DNA of 64,000 nt from Aquatica leii (GCA_035610365.1 CM069436.1:4206937-4270936), one strand, 5' to 3'. Shown: positions 13,178 to 25,270, numbered from the stretch's first letter. Translations and numbers: made by a program. Notes: a model not told the origin generated them from the letters alone.

Positions 13178-13332
13178 CAGCGCCGTAGCTATGGGAGCAA
13201 GTGGGGAACTGCCCACGGGCCTCCGAACCAAGGGGCCTCCAAATCAAAAATGTTTGAACATTAAAAATATGAACAAGGGGTCTCGTATGTACTTTCTGTC
13301 CCAGGGCCCCGAAAGGTCTAGCTACGGCACTG
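13178..13332. mobile_element. 155-bp hAT-type MITE in the 3' end of ENT A
   Basis: Terminal inverted repeats CAGCGCCGTAGCTA and CAGTGCCGTAGCTA bound the element. It is flanked by a perfect 8-bp duplication, tctggaat, at 13,170-13,177 and 13,333-13,340. Copies B (near 32,296) and C (near 41,546) have a single tctggaat at the same place, which is the empty site. An 8-bp duplication and CAG-starting ends are the hAT signature. It carries no coding sequence and lies 35 bp past the ENT A stop codon, so it probably lies in the 3'UTR. Confidence 0.9.
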
Positions 13333-13366
13333 TCTGGAATGAAGTTTCACTAGACATTTGTGTTAG

Positions 13367-16300
13367 TTAACCTACATTCTCTACGAACCAAGGCCATATA
13401 AACGATGACATTACGCCAGAAAATAATCCTGTTATTAAAGCAGCTCCTGCAAACATACCTGCGATTGCAGCATAGCTTTCTTCCACTGATCTAAAGAAAA
13501 GGATTAACTGATCATCGTTACAAGTATTTTCATACTTACTTTGATGCGTACATCATTCCTAAAGAACTTAAATATCCACTAGTTAAACCCATAGTGACTG
13601 ATACTATCCAATAAGCCCAATCGTTGTCTATGAGCACTGGTAAAATTCTAGTAATATTATCACTGGGTTGGTAATTGCATAACAAATAAAATGGAATATA
13701 GAAAACACGTAACACAACCGGTATCCACAGGTACTTTGCCTTAGGCTTTAAGATATAAAAATTACGTATAATATAAACAAGAACTAAAAACACTTACCAA
13801 ACTGCAAAACACGGTTAAGTAACTACCGATCATAGCACATACGTTAAATGTTAAAAAACATGTAATAGACGTGTAATACTTTGTAGTAATAAAAAAATTA
13901 GGATCGATAGCTTTTATATCTGAAATAGAATGGATTACACACGAGCTTGTGCATAATTTTATACGTACTTGCGTGAACTGCTGGAAATATAGATAACGTT
14001 ACAAAAAAAACCAAGAATATATTAATCAACTGGGGAAAGCATTTTTTAAATATGTAAAAATATGGTATTCGTTCTGCAACGCCCATGTTCTGGTGTTTCC
14101 GAATATTAGCTTCTCTTTTCTCCTTTAATTCGTAATGACGATAGTATTTCTGCAATAATAGTGTTTTATACGAAAAAGAAATAACACTTCAAACTTACAT
14201 TCAATGGCAGTGCAAAGTATGTATCAAAACACAGTAGTAAAACGAACAACGCCGTTATGAAATAATAAATAGCCGAAATCTGAGCAGTAGATGCAAATGT
14301 ATCAGAAAGTATGCGTACTAACGATGTAAAAGTACCGCTAATGTTAGAACCCAATACTGCAGCACCTGTATACTGTAAAGGCAATTTGGCCGCCATGCCA
14401 AAAATGGTGTTTTGGTATATTCCGCTAGCCACTAAAACGTGGATATTTACAAACCAAAATACAAAAGCAAATACGTACTATTCAATATGACCACAGATAC
14501 CATAGTTATCCAGAAAAAGGCGCCAGGCCATTCGTGAGTATCGGTCATTGCCAAGGCAATAGTTAATATAAATACAACCACTTCCACTGAAATGCTCCAT
14601 ACAATTCGGGTTGTGAGGTTACCGCTGCAATTAATTAATATTATCGTATATTTGTAGTATTAATAAGTAAATACCAAGAGTGTTTATCTCTACTACTTAA
14701 TATACTACTGAAACACCAACTCGAATATCAACTGAATATAAAAGAGTGAAGCCAAAATCGGCCATTTGTAAAGTAGGCAAAAAATGATTATTGATCGGTC
14801 ACCGCTGTAAATAATTAATAGTATTCTACATTTGTTGTATAATATACCAAGAGTGTTTATCCCTGTTACTTAATATACTGGATCGCTAAGTCGATTATAA
14901 GCTGCATATAGAAGAGTGAAGCCAAAATTGGTCATTATAGTAAGGTAGGCAAAATTATCATTAGTCAGTTTGAATGTGATTATGTTAGCAATATATAATG
15001 ATGTCTACTATATTGAGGGTATCTTAAACACCAGTCTAAAGTAATAATTTATTTAATAGTAGTTTATGAGATATCCACAAAATGGTAATTATTACTATAT
15101 GTCAACCAATCAGATAACAATATCTTACCTACCCTGCAAATGACCGACTTTGGTTCTCTTTTAATTCATTAGCTTGCTATTTACTATATTATAGGGGTGA
15201 GGGTAAACATCCTTCACAATTACAAACCCAGCAAACACAATGTAGCTTAATTTAGTAGTTTATTGGGTATTGAAAAGTTATTTATAAGTAATTTAATTTT
15301 TTTCGTAATTTAAGAGTAGTCTAAAGTGACGTTTAGCAGTAATTTAAATGGTTACTAGTTTAAAAGTAGTATACGAAGTAGTTTAAGAGTATTTCAGTAT
15401 TGTGGTAGCATAAAAGTAATTTAATTAGTAACTTAATAGTAATTAAAAAATTAAACGTTGTAGTTTAATGGTAATTGAGTCACCATTATACTACCCGGTA
15501 ATTAGAAAGTAATTAAGGAGTAATGTAATGGTGCGTAGCTTAAGAATAGTTTAACCAGTAACTTAAGAGTAATTAAAAAATTGAACGTTGTAGTTTAATG
15601 GTAATTGAGTCACCGTTATACCACACAGTGATGAGAAAGTAATTAAGGAGTAATGTAATGGTGGGTAGCTTAAAAATAGTTTAACCAGTAACTTAAGAGT
15701 AATTAAAAAATTGAACGTTGTAGTTTACCGGCAATTGAGTTACTATTATACTACCCAGCAATTCAAAAGTAATTTAGGAGTAATGTAATGATTGGTAGCT
15801 TGAATAGTTTACTCAGTAACTTAGTCGTAATTCCAGAATTAGGTTTGGGAGTTTAATGGTAATTGAATGTCCGTTAAAATACAAGGTAAATTAATAGTTA
15901 GTAGTAATAGAGTTGCTATATAAATGTTAAGCTAAATTATTTTAAAAATAGTCGTTATATTTGCTAAACAGTTAGGTCTACTATCAAACAATTGCTTGAA
16001 GAATGCATAGAAAGAAGGAAAGTGGCAATTATTATCGACAACTAAAAAGATTCCGTACAGTTTACGAAAATATTAATATTGGAAAGTCAAATAGGATTGG
16101 TCAATCTGCGGGATCCAGTAACGCAATATAAATATAAAACAAAAGTAAATATTATAACTTATGATACAAGAATATCAATATTGCATGAAATTATGTACCT
16201 GCCGTATCCAAAAATATTCGGATTATATAAACCACTTCAAGCAACTAAGACATGAATTATCCTGATTACAGAATAACAAAAACAACAAGAGTATAATTAA

Positions 16301-19300
16301 TACGTAGCGATGCAAATGTATATATAGGACTAATTCATCATCAGTCTGATTGTCATGTGAAATATTTAATGGTTCACGTTGAAAGTATTAAATTACGAAT
16401 AAGTTATTTTGTATTCAACATATATATAACGTGTAGTTAGCATATATAGTATTAGGTCAGGTAGAGTAGTGGTTAACACGTTTAGGTTGCAAGAGATTTT
16501 CCTGATGTTCGTAGGATCAAACCCCAAGTAAGTACTTAAATTAAATTCTAATTTAAAAAAAAAATCCTACAATTTATCAATCATGTGCGTCAAATTCTGT
16601 AAACGAAATAAATAAAAAATTACAGAAACAAATAATTAACTAAAAAAACTATTTTTTTTAAATGTGTTACTGGTTCTAATAATAATTTAATAGTTTTGCT
16701 AGTAGTTCAAAACAGTAGTTTAACAGTAATTCAATGGTAATATAACAACAGTATTTTAATGGTAACTTATTAGTAATTTAGAAGTCAATGAATTTTTGGT
16801 AGTTTAAGTGGTTGCTTAATGGCGCCCTTTTTACTGTTTAAATTACTACTTAAATTACCGTAATTTAATGACAATTCAACAGTAATTTAAGTCCATATGT
16901 GTTTGCTGGGAATTATCATTTATACGTATTTATTTATAATAGTGCAACTCTATAGTTGCTTAGTCAGGGCTGTGATCCAGAAACTTTTTAGAATATTATT
17001 TTTGAAGAGAAACTTCTTTAGCGACTTAACTGTTGGATATTTATAGTTACGCTTGAAGTGAAACAGGTCCGTCTCGCCAAAAGATAGGCTAATTACATTT
17101 GTAGAAAGCAATCAAGAGTGTAAAAAAAAATTAGGGCGTGTACTAGTGTACACATGTAAGAAGTGAAACTTCTTTATGGCCTTATTTTTCGCAAAATGAT
17201 CTACATGCAACTTTTCAGAAATTGGTTAAATAAAGTTAAATTAGATAAATTTTAAACAAAAGGATTTTATTATCATAGACATGAATACAACTTTTTGTAA
17301 ATCAATTAACTAATTTTTGTAGATTCAATTTCATATTTCAGTTACCATAAGCCATTAATTACAAAAATATATAATAACGATGACAATGATAGTAATAATT
17401 CTATTACAATTAATGAAATGCTGTAATAATCTTAGTAGCAAAAAGTTAAAGTGAAATAATTGTATTATTTGTATTCATGTCTATGATAATAAAATCCTTT
17501 TGTTTAAACTTTATCTAATTTAACTTTATTTAACCAATTTCTGAAAAGTTGCATGTATATCAATTAATTGATTTTCATTAAATTAGCAGTCTTATTAATT
17601 AATAAATACTATTTTAATGAAATCATATACATTGACCGATAGTTACAATAAGAAACTGAGGTTAACCTTAAATATTTTAAATTTAAAATTAGATAAATTT
17701 TAAACAAAAGGATTTTATTATAATAGACATGAATACAAATAATACAATTATTTCACTTTAACTTTTTGCTACTAAGATTATTACAGCATTTCATTAATTG
17801 AAATAGAATTATTACTATCATTATCATGGTTCAAACAGAAACTGCGGTTAACCTTAAATATTTTAAATTTAAAATGTCATCGTTCAATTAGAAACTGAGG
17901 TTAACCTTAAATATTTTAAATTTAAATTAATAACATATTTCAGAATTTATACTCTATGTCAATTAATTACACCCAAGTATTAGAAAAATAGATATAATTA
18001 CTTACTTTTGTTAAAAATCCACTGGAATTAGAATTAAAATAAAGCCTTTGATTTTGTTGATCACTTTAGTATTGATATATTATTTATCACGTCGATATTG
18101 CGTTTCAGAAAAAATGTGACGCGTAACCGAAAAAAAAGATGGCGCGTAACGGAAAAATGTGACGGTAATTTTTTTTCCAACGCCGATAAAGAAGTTTCAC
18201 TTCAAAAATAAATAATATAAAAAATTTGTACTTTTTTACTTAGTGTATTTCAATTTTAAATTCGACATTATAAAAAAAATGTACAAATAACATCAAAACT
18301 AAAGAAGTTTCACTTCCTCCGTAAACTTATGTGTTTTGTTTGTAAAAGCATTGTAAAAGTTTTCCTGTCATCGAAGCAAAATTATTTATCACGTTTCAGT
18401 AGTGGAGTTGTAAATACTTGAACTACGTTTGGGTAAACAAAATTTGTAGACGAAAACTCTATCGACTCTTCAAAACTTACAGTCAATTAAAATTTTTTTA
18501 ATACTAGGTTTTAGCAGTGAAGAGTCATCATTAAAGTTTTAGGTAGAGTCTGTTACGTTACGAAGAAAGGAAATAAATATTTTATTCATCCGGAACTGGA
18601 ACGGTTATTAGAACTCATAATCAGTATTGAAAATCATAACGTGCCTTTCGACGTATGCCTAAAGAGTTTAAAGGCGATTTATTGTTTTTATTTACCTTAG
18701 TTTTACAATTGTCAAATCAATTAAATTTATACTGCCTGACGAAGAAATCAAAGCCAGTTAGGCACATAACGTCGTACGTACGTAAGCTTACATACTATGC
18801 ATACTTTCGTCCATAAACATATAAGTAGTGAACGTTGCTACTTTTGACAAGAAACTTCGGTGGGGTAAGTTTTAGTACTCATTTTGCTATTCAGTATAAT
18901 TGTCGATTATCAATTCGTTATGCGGCTGCATGTAAACAAAGTAGTTGATCGAGTACGTTTGAAGCTACGGTTTGTTCTTTATTTAAATTTTATTATCCTG
19001 TTAAAATCAAATTATATGTAGTACATGTTAGCATTGGACATAATTAACTGTACGAATCTCTAATCGCTATTTATTTGTTATAGTTCTACCTCGTTTTTAA
19101 CTCCTATTTTCTTACTTGAAATAAATATATTCTTGTTATAAACCGCGTTTTACAACTTGTTTCCTTTCAGTGTTCGACAGATTTAAACGGGATATGTAAT
19201 TATAGTTTTCCCCCCGTCTTAGCGCCTTTTTAGTGACTTTATAATTAGCACACCGAGTAACACCTTCTTTCTGGAATATTGAGCTAACTTCCTGCCTTAA

Positions 19301-22300
19301 GTTACGTGTAAATGACGTAAAAATAATTTATATAAAAATTGGAAAAGGTTTATTTAAATTGTAATTCGATGTATATTATTTCGTTCAATTGATTGTGTTC
19401 TTTTATTTTGGAAAACAGAATTGTTATTTTCGAATGAATACTTAAATGCCATTATTCCTTAAATTCAAGGCTAACTTCCGAATACATATACGTTATCGTA
19501 AGAATTAATTTGTTTTTAAAATAAAAGGTGTAACAATTAAAGTGTTAGTCACAACAATTAAGATAAAGATGCAACTACACATTTAGTAGATAAGCTCCTT
19601 ATCCAACAACTCATTTTAATCAAAATAAAAATTCTGGATAGAAACAGCGTTCAAAATATAAAGTTTGCTATAATAAAAACCTACAACACGTCAAAAGATA
19701 TCTTACAATACCACCATAAAGATAAATTTCAATGGTAGATTTCTTACAAAAGCGTTTGTTAAAATAATGCGAAATTTTGGTGTTAAGAACGGCAACGCTC
19801 TCTCTTTAGGGCGTTAAATAAAACGCTATAAATTGTACTTTTTCACCAGCGGGTCTCTGTTGGCAGACCATCTTCGGCATATGAAGATAGTGTGTAGAGC
19901 GTCGTCCACGTCTTCCTCGCAAAGACAACAAGTCGGGTTTTCTCTTTTTTTTTGATTCCACATAGGTAGGAATCAAAACAGCCATGTTCTGTTAGTGTGA
20001 GTAGAGTGATAGTTTAGGATTCCAAATCTATGGCTTGCCCAGGTTTCGATTTTGGGGATAAGCTTGCGAGTCCAGACTGCTTTGGAATATTCATCCCAGC
20101 GGACTTGCCATTTTCGAATAGATTCTGATTTTCTAGCGTTTTTAATGATTGCTAGTCTAGCTTTGTGTCTTTCTTCGGCTAGAATGTCAATTGGTACGGT
20201 GCTCGCCAGCACTCTTACACCTTCAAGAAAGACGGTACGATACGCTGAGGTTATTCTTAGTGCTACTTTTCTTTGGGTTTTATTGGGCATACTCCTGTAT
20301 GTCCCAATTTTCAAGACCGATAGCTATACCGGTGCACCGTACAGAAGAGCCGATGAACCTTGGACATTTCTTCATTAACCTGGCAAATGTAACCGTTCGT
20401 TTGTCTACCTTTTTCGTTGCATTATTTAAGTGCGGGCCAAATGTCAGATTTTTTTTGAGTAAGACCCCCAGGTATTTTATGTTATCTTTTACTAGTACGG
20501 TCACACCTCTGTGTGAGAAAATGATGATGTCAATTTTTCTTTTACCCGTGAACGCTATGGCTTCAGTTTTTTCTACTGCTTCCTGCAGTTTATTTTGCAA
20601 TAACCACACTCTCTATGCTATTATTAAAGGTTCGTGTAAGCGCTTCTGCGTTAGTAACCTAACCACAAATTCGCCAGGTCGTCGCCAAACGCGGTAAGTG
20701 AGACTTGTTTTGGAAGTTGGGTATAAAGCAGATCATAGTAAAAGATGTTCCAAAGGGCCGGCACTCGGATAAAACCCTGAGGGTCTCCGCACGTTGTATG
20801 ATGTTGTACACTGTCGCTGTTATCATCTGTGTATGTGATGTATTTATTTGTTAAGTAATTAGCAACAATTTTAATTAAGTGGGTATTTATACCCTTCTTC
20901 TGCATTTTTTCAATGAGAAGCACTAAGACACTAATATTCTTCTTTCTCCATGTGCCGGTTCTGGCCGCCATTGCCAGATCTCTAATTCTGAGGAGTGCAT
21001 CTATCGCAGATTTACCCTTAATTAAACCAAATTGGCAATCAAATAGTCTACCATGACTCTATTTCGCCCTCGATTCTAACCAGTAGCAACCGTTCGTAGA
21101 CTTTATGGCTATGTTGTTTATTGGGCAAATCGGTCGGAAGCTATTTGGCCGTTCTGAGATGAGAACTAGGTCTGATGTTTTCCACGATTCTGAAAAAGTG
21201 CCGTTACAAACTTCTTGATTTAGAATGGTTAATAATTATTCTGAAAATTCGGTCGTCGTGATTTTTATTTTATTTGGGATTCCATTTGAGCCAAGTGCTT
21301 TTTTTGTACTCAATTTAAAAATTGCTTCCTTCAGCGCTTCTTTAGTAAAATGTGGTGACGAGGTGATGACACCAAAGTGCCAAGTTGTTATAGGCTGTTT
21401 TGGAAATAATTGTATTATGACTTCAATAGCCTATTTGACATTAAGCGCTTCTATGTCTTTTCCAAATTTTAGTTTTTTGGTGACTATTTTGTGCGCGGTG
21501 TCCCAGGGGTTATTTTCAAGCTTATTGCACCTGGGAAGCCAGACCTTCTTTTTTTGCCACACTAATAGTTTTTTTTTGTACCCAACCCTGTTTCTTTAGA
21601 AGTCTCGCATATGTGTGAGGGAACACCTTTATTCCTGCTTCTCATAGCCAACCGATAGTTGTTGCTGCAAGTTTTACGTAAGCGTTTGACGTCTTCAGAC
21701 AACCAGTACATAGCATTGCGCTGTTTCCTTCTTTTTGAGCGGGGCAAGCTTTGTGAGCACGCGAGGAACATTGTTATATCAAGAGAGGTGGTATCGTTTA
21801 TATTGTTTGTGGAAAACTTCGCCTCTAATGTTCTAATTAGCTTTTCCTTATTTAAGTTGTTTGCTTTCCAGCCAGTTTTTGGCTTTTTTTGACATGCGGT
21901 CATTTTCTAAGCCTTTTTGTAAATTTTAAATATAATATATTTGTAGTCGCTCAGGCTTTCCTTGTCTAAGACTGACCACAAGCTCACTCTTTGAGCTACT
22001 AGTTCTGAGCAGAAAGTGATCTATCCATGACTTCTTGTTGCCCGGCTCAAAAAATGGTGTGAACCCTGGGTTTAGGATGACTAGGTTTTCTGCTGCGATC
22101 CAGTCTAGTAGTAAATTGCCTCAATTGCACGTTCGTCTTAAGCCCCATTACGTTGCCTTGGCGTTAAAGTCTCCCGCGATGACGACGGGACTGGTCTTAT
22201 TTTTTTCTTTGCTAATATCTTTGATCAGTGTAGTTAATTCACAGTTGAAAAAGGTTATATTCTGTAATTAGGGTATGGTATAATATTTTCTTGAGATAGC

Positions 22301-23751
22301 TAATGTAGAGTGCAGTACGGAGGTCTTTGTCCATGATGGTATTTGTGTTTTTAGCCCATTTAATATTTGGTTCAGTGATGACAACGGCGCCGGCGTCAGT
22401 CTGCATTTTTTCGGCAATAATAGGAACTAAGAATTGTGCTTCTCTTCTACGCCCGATGTTTATTTCCAGAATCCTAATATTAGTACACTCTTTGGTTGTA
22501 TAGTCCACGCTGATGTTATATGTTAACTGAGTTATTGTTGCATCTGTTTGGAGTTTCTTATATTTTGTATTTTTTTTCTCTACGTTGGGCACGACATAGA
22601 CCAGGGGGTATAGATAGCACAAAAGTTTACATCTGAACATGCAGCTCTCGCGTGCCCTTTCTTTCCACAATTTAAGGATAGCCTGCTTCTATTTATCCCT
22701 GTGCATTTGTTCGCCTGGTGACTTGTTTCCCAGCATCTGGAACATTTGACAGGGTCCACTCTCTCCACTACCTTGCAGCTATTTAGACCAACCCTAATAT
22801 ATTTTGTATTAATAAGCATATCTGCGACCTCTGTTGGAGTAGATACCCTTATTATCGGACTATCTCCTCTTGTTGGTCTGAGATTTCCAAGTCTTATCTT
22901 TTTTGTCAATTCTACACCAATAACTGCAGTTATAGCCTCTACGACTTAGCATTAGCATTGATCTTGATACTCTACCTAACTCATTAAGCAAATTTAATAG
23001 CGTTCTTGTAGTAGTCCAGCAACGTCGTACGTAGAATTTAAAAAAACAAAGAAAGTAAAACTAATTAAATTCTCTAAAACGATAATTCATAACATTTTTT
23101 GTACGATTGTATAGAATACCAATATTAAAAACACAAGAAACAGTATACTATTCAAAAGCAATCTAAGATATTTAAATTATTTGTTTATTCAAACAAAATT
23201 TTAATTTTAAGTTTATTACTATCGACGAATAAAAAATAATCTATAGTATGATGTAGTTGCTCAAATATTTACTTCATCGAATTTGTTGATAAACAAATTT
23301 GTGATACAGGCTCAGATGAATACTCACCCCATGTGTACGAAAACGTTCAACCAATTAACAATCAAATTAGGAACTTGAGAGGCAAATCCCACGAACTGCA
23401 AGTAGTTGTCGTCGTAGATTACATCTGTTCCAATATAATCATGTCCAAATTTGTATTTCGTAAAATACTAAACGTACATTAATCAGAATTAAGGGAAAAA
23501 AATAATTATTGAACTCACCGATTCGGCAGTAATAAACATATTCCAAGGTGTTAGAATACCAATTCCATTTAATATAAACGTCATATAAACCAACCTGTAC
23601 TTATCAACTGGAGTGTCTCTTTGTAAATTACCTTCGTCCATTGTTAAATTTCTAAAGTTTAATTCGTCTTCGGGTAAATTGTTTTTTCCCCAAGATGGTT
23701 GAAAGCGTACTAGTTTCTGTTGTTGCAATGGCAGTTTTTTTTATTCATCTG
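13367..23751 (-). CDS. ENT family nucleoside transporter, copy A
   Basis: This is a multi-pass equilibrative nucleoside transporter (SLC29 family), which moves nucleosides across membranes. Exons on the minus strand: 23519-23751 (exon 2), 23328-23467, 14479-14624, 14199-14431, 13969-14149, 13798-13919, 13540-13745 and 13367-13490. All junctions are GT-AG and every phase joins. ENT hallmarks, in order, are PWNMF (TM1), NWLNVF, GGNLTTRIVWS, YQNTIFGMAAKLP and YTGA, the KYYRHYELKEK loop, TLSIFPAV (TM7) and a FIWPWFVENVG end. Exon 2 has an in-frame TAA eight codons before its LQQQ stretch, where copy C reads TCT. From the conserved internal Met (23,641-23,639) the protein is 424 residues and keeps TM1. 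TM8 reads FNVCAMIGSYLT, without the usual Asp and Arg. The 8.7-kb intron 3 holds an R1-like LINE and other elements. No leader exon of its own was found, so expression is uncertain. Confidence 0.85.
14620..14960. repeat. Tandem duplication of about 170 bp in ENT A intron 3
   Basis: The sequence just upstream of exon 4, from the acceptor region through the gaagccaaaatcgg block, recurs diverged at about 14,796-14,955. It matches single-copy sequence in the corresponding introns of B and C. Confidence 0.55.
15227..16910. mobile_element. 1.68-kb non-autonomous element with CCCAGCAAACACA ends
   Basis: It begins CCCAGCAAACACA and ends with the exact inverse, TGTGTTTGCTGGG. The equivalent intron of copy B (near 34,000) reads straight through (acaaattataatttatac), which marks this as an insertion. 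Comparison suggests only a 2-bp AA duplication (15,225-15,226 and 16,911-16,912). The interior is non-coding and full of gtaattta/taaattac motifs. It includes a 130-bp tandem repeat (copies keyed by aattaaaaaa at 15,441, 15,571 and 15,701, plus a partial fourth). I cannot assign the superfamily. Confidence 0.75.
16455..16525 (+). repeat. tRNA-like (SINE-head) sequence inside the element
   Basis: The stretch has a box-A-like part, TAGAGTAGTGGTTAACACG, and 40 bp on a box-B-like GTAGGATCAAACCCC, in the spacing of a tRNA-derived SINE head. No clean cloverleaf can be drawn, so it is not called a tRNA gene. Confidence 0.35.
16911..18330. repeat. Inverted-repeat cluster in ENT A intron 3
   Basis: There is no gene here. 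Arms 17,203-17,288 and 17,471-17,556 are near-perfect inverted copies. A second pair, about 17,378-17,518 against 17,685-17,828, overlaps the first, so two large hairpins compete. A 25-bp AT-rich block starting ttaaccttaaatatttt occurs three times (17,660, 17,848 and 17,898). The motif GAAGTGAAACTTC or its inverse occurs near 17,160, 18,190 and 18,304, and may mark the ends of a mobile element. Confidence 0.6.
18331..19800. other. Intron 3 of ENT A, no gene seen
   Basis: Part of this (about 19,360-19,580) aligns with intron 3 of copy C near 43,950-44,110, so it is ancestral intron sequence. The section near 18,540-19,160 has an LTR-like look (a TGTTACG start and late aataaata) but no matching target duplication, so it is left unassigned. 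Confidence 0.4.
19800..22950 (-). pseudogene. R1-clade-like non-LTR retrotransposon remnant
   Basis: On the minus strand the parts appear in the canonical order. A gag zinc-knuckle region lies at 22,909-22,620 (CSRCWETSHQANKC, then CGKKGHARAAC). An endonuclease region lies at about 22,500-21,960 (IAGDFNAKATQWG and the PGNKKSWIDHF part). The reverse transcriptase runs from about 21,900 to 20,650 (GDPQGF, with FGDD where FADD is usual). A C-terminal R1-like tail lies at 20,609-19,850 (LRITSAYRTV, KWQVRWDEY, CEEDVDDALHTIFICRRW). Frames shift repeatedly and stops are frequent, so it is dead. It lies in intron 3 of ENT A in the gene's own orientation. Confidence 0.85.
22951..23327. other. Intron 3 of ENT A next to exon 3
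   Basis: AT-rich intron with no gene. The stretch near 23,215-23,320 matches the start of intron 3 in copies B (37,120-37,210) and C (46,145-46,260), so it is ancestral. Confidence 0.5.
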
Positions 23752-24480
23752 CTATAATTGTAACTTATTAAAGATAATCGATACAATTCTATCTAAACCT
23801 GTTCAAGATTATGCACACTCCAGTTCAAGTTTGAAAAAATCGAGTAATCGTTACAGTAAATCCACTGATAAACGTGGAATGTTTAAAAAGTACAATGAAA
23901 TAAACAAGGAAAAAAAATGCATGCATGCAAGAAGAATTAATGTCTACAAAAAGATGAAACTAGTTTTGTAACGAAGTTCTTCATTTCTGACAATAAACGC
24001 AGTACTTTTTATCAGTTAATGATTTAATGCAAATTCCATCACACCATAAAAAAAATTCAGTAAACCATAGTCCAATAAATAAAAAAACCGAAAAAATGTT
24101 CTGGACACAGATGTGGGGATAATGAACACCACAAAGATTTTTGGCGGAAAGGAAAAAAATATATAAATTTTATCAAAATTGCTTTTTTTTTTAATTAATT
24201 GTATCTTATCGATTTATCTTGAAAATAGATTTAATATTTAATAATATTTTTGGAGATTTTATTTGTTTCTGATCTTAGTTTTAATAAGTATAGTCGAGCC
24301 CAAAAAAGTAAAATTAGAACTTGTTCGAGTTTGTTGCTTAATAAATGATAACAAAACCAAAAAAAAATAACTACGACGATGGTAAAAGAGAAACAATATG
24401 ATTACAGTTTACGACAATTGCATTAAATTTGAGTTATTTGTGTAAGTGATCTCAAAAGTAAAACACACAACACTTACAGA
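23752..24480. other. Conserved sequence upstream of ENT A exon 2
   Basis: This aligns with the sequence upstream of exon 2 in copies B (37,644-38,200) and C (46,689-47,230): a shared attaaagataatcgacacaa-like stretch, then matching blocks for about 500 bp. In copy C it is the 3' end of the first coding intron. It bounds the duplicated unit on this side. No leader exon was recognised in it. Confidence 0.6.
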
Positions 24481-24760
24481 AGGTAGTGATCGCTTCTTGC
24501 TTATGCGCGCATTACTTATCGTCAGCTAAAGGCGGGGTAGCTTAATGGTATGTTACATCTACCCCTTTGTACCACACGTAGGTACGTCCCCGGTGTAGGA
24601 CAACAAAAGCATTGGTACAGGAACTATATACACGGTAGTTTTACTGTGTCCTTCGACGACGACCTTCGGTTGTACATCGGGATCAGTAATGTACGGTATT
24701 AACGCCATAGTAAATGTAAATTTGGTATGGCCCATCGTGGCGCGGTGCAAATTTAAAAGT
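24475..24760 (+). repeat. SINE-like repeat with tRNA-like box A, copy 1
   Basis: GGCGGGGTAGCTTAATGGTA at 24,532-24,551 looks like a tRNA 5' half with box A, followed about 40 bp later by GGTACGTCCCCGG where a box B would sit. The 80 bp leading up to it recur at about 25,190-25,270. Confidence 0.35.
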
Positions 24761-25189
24761 TTGAGCTTTTATCGAATCACTTTTAAGATTAGCTTACGTT
24801 AGGTTAGGTTTCTCATAGCTCATTTAGTGCACTATCAAGTGTTCGTATAATAGATACGGGGTTATTTGAGTCACAAAAACTTCATTGCTCATAACAGATT
24901 GCAAATCACGAGTTATATCGTCAGCTTTTCGAAGTTCGCTACCAAAAGTGAGAAACCGGTAAATTCGCATTTTGCCGTGTGCATTGCGAAATGAATAGCT
25001 GGTCCATTATCACGAATTTTTAATATCTATTATAAATATCTTCGTACTATGCGCTAATACATCATTTGTCAGAGTTACTTTAAAAATTTTATCCAGTTAC
25101 GTGCACTATAGAGAGATCCCACTCAAGCGTCAACTTGTTAGTGTCGTAATTTCTCCAGTTAATATCTCTAAACTAAGACACAACACGTG

Positions 25190-25270
25190 TACAAGAAAGC
25201 GATCGCTTCTTACTAGTGCGCACATTAGTTATTGTCGGCCAGAGGCGGCATAACTTAATTGTATGTTACA
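25190..25270 (+). repeat. SINE-like repeat, copy 2 (partial)
   Basis: This is a diverged direct copy of 24,475-24,556, sharing gatcgcttctta, gcgcacatta and gaggcggcataacttaa, and ending soon after tgtatgttaca. The box-B-like part is missing. Confidence 0.35.

Noticed and set aside
13536-13793. Exon 8 of ENT A extended upstream to include FLVLVYIIRNFYILK
   Set aside because: That reading lies past the phase-0 junction only by using an acceptor that breaks frame. The acceptor ending at 13,746 keeps the frame in A, B and C alike and gives equal 206-nt exons.
20052-20697. Plus-strand frames of 108 and 168 codons
   Set aside because: They are antisense to the R1-like tail and carry no recognisable domain.
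24795-24811. Two TTAGG units (ttaggttaggttt), the arthropod telomere repeat
   Set aside because: Only two units occur. Chance or a tiny interstitial remnant; no telomere is supported.
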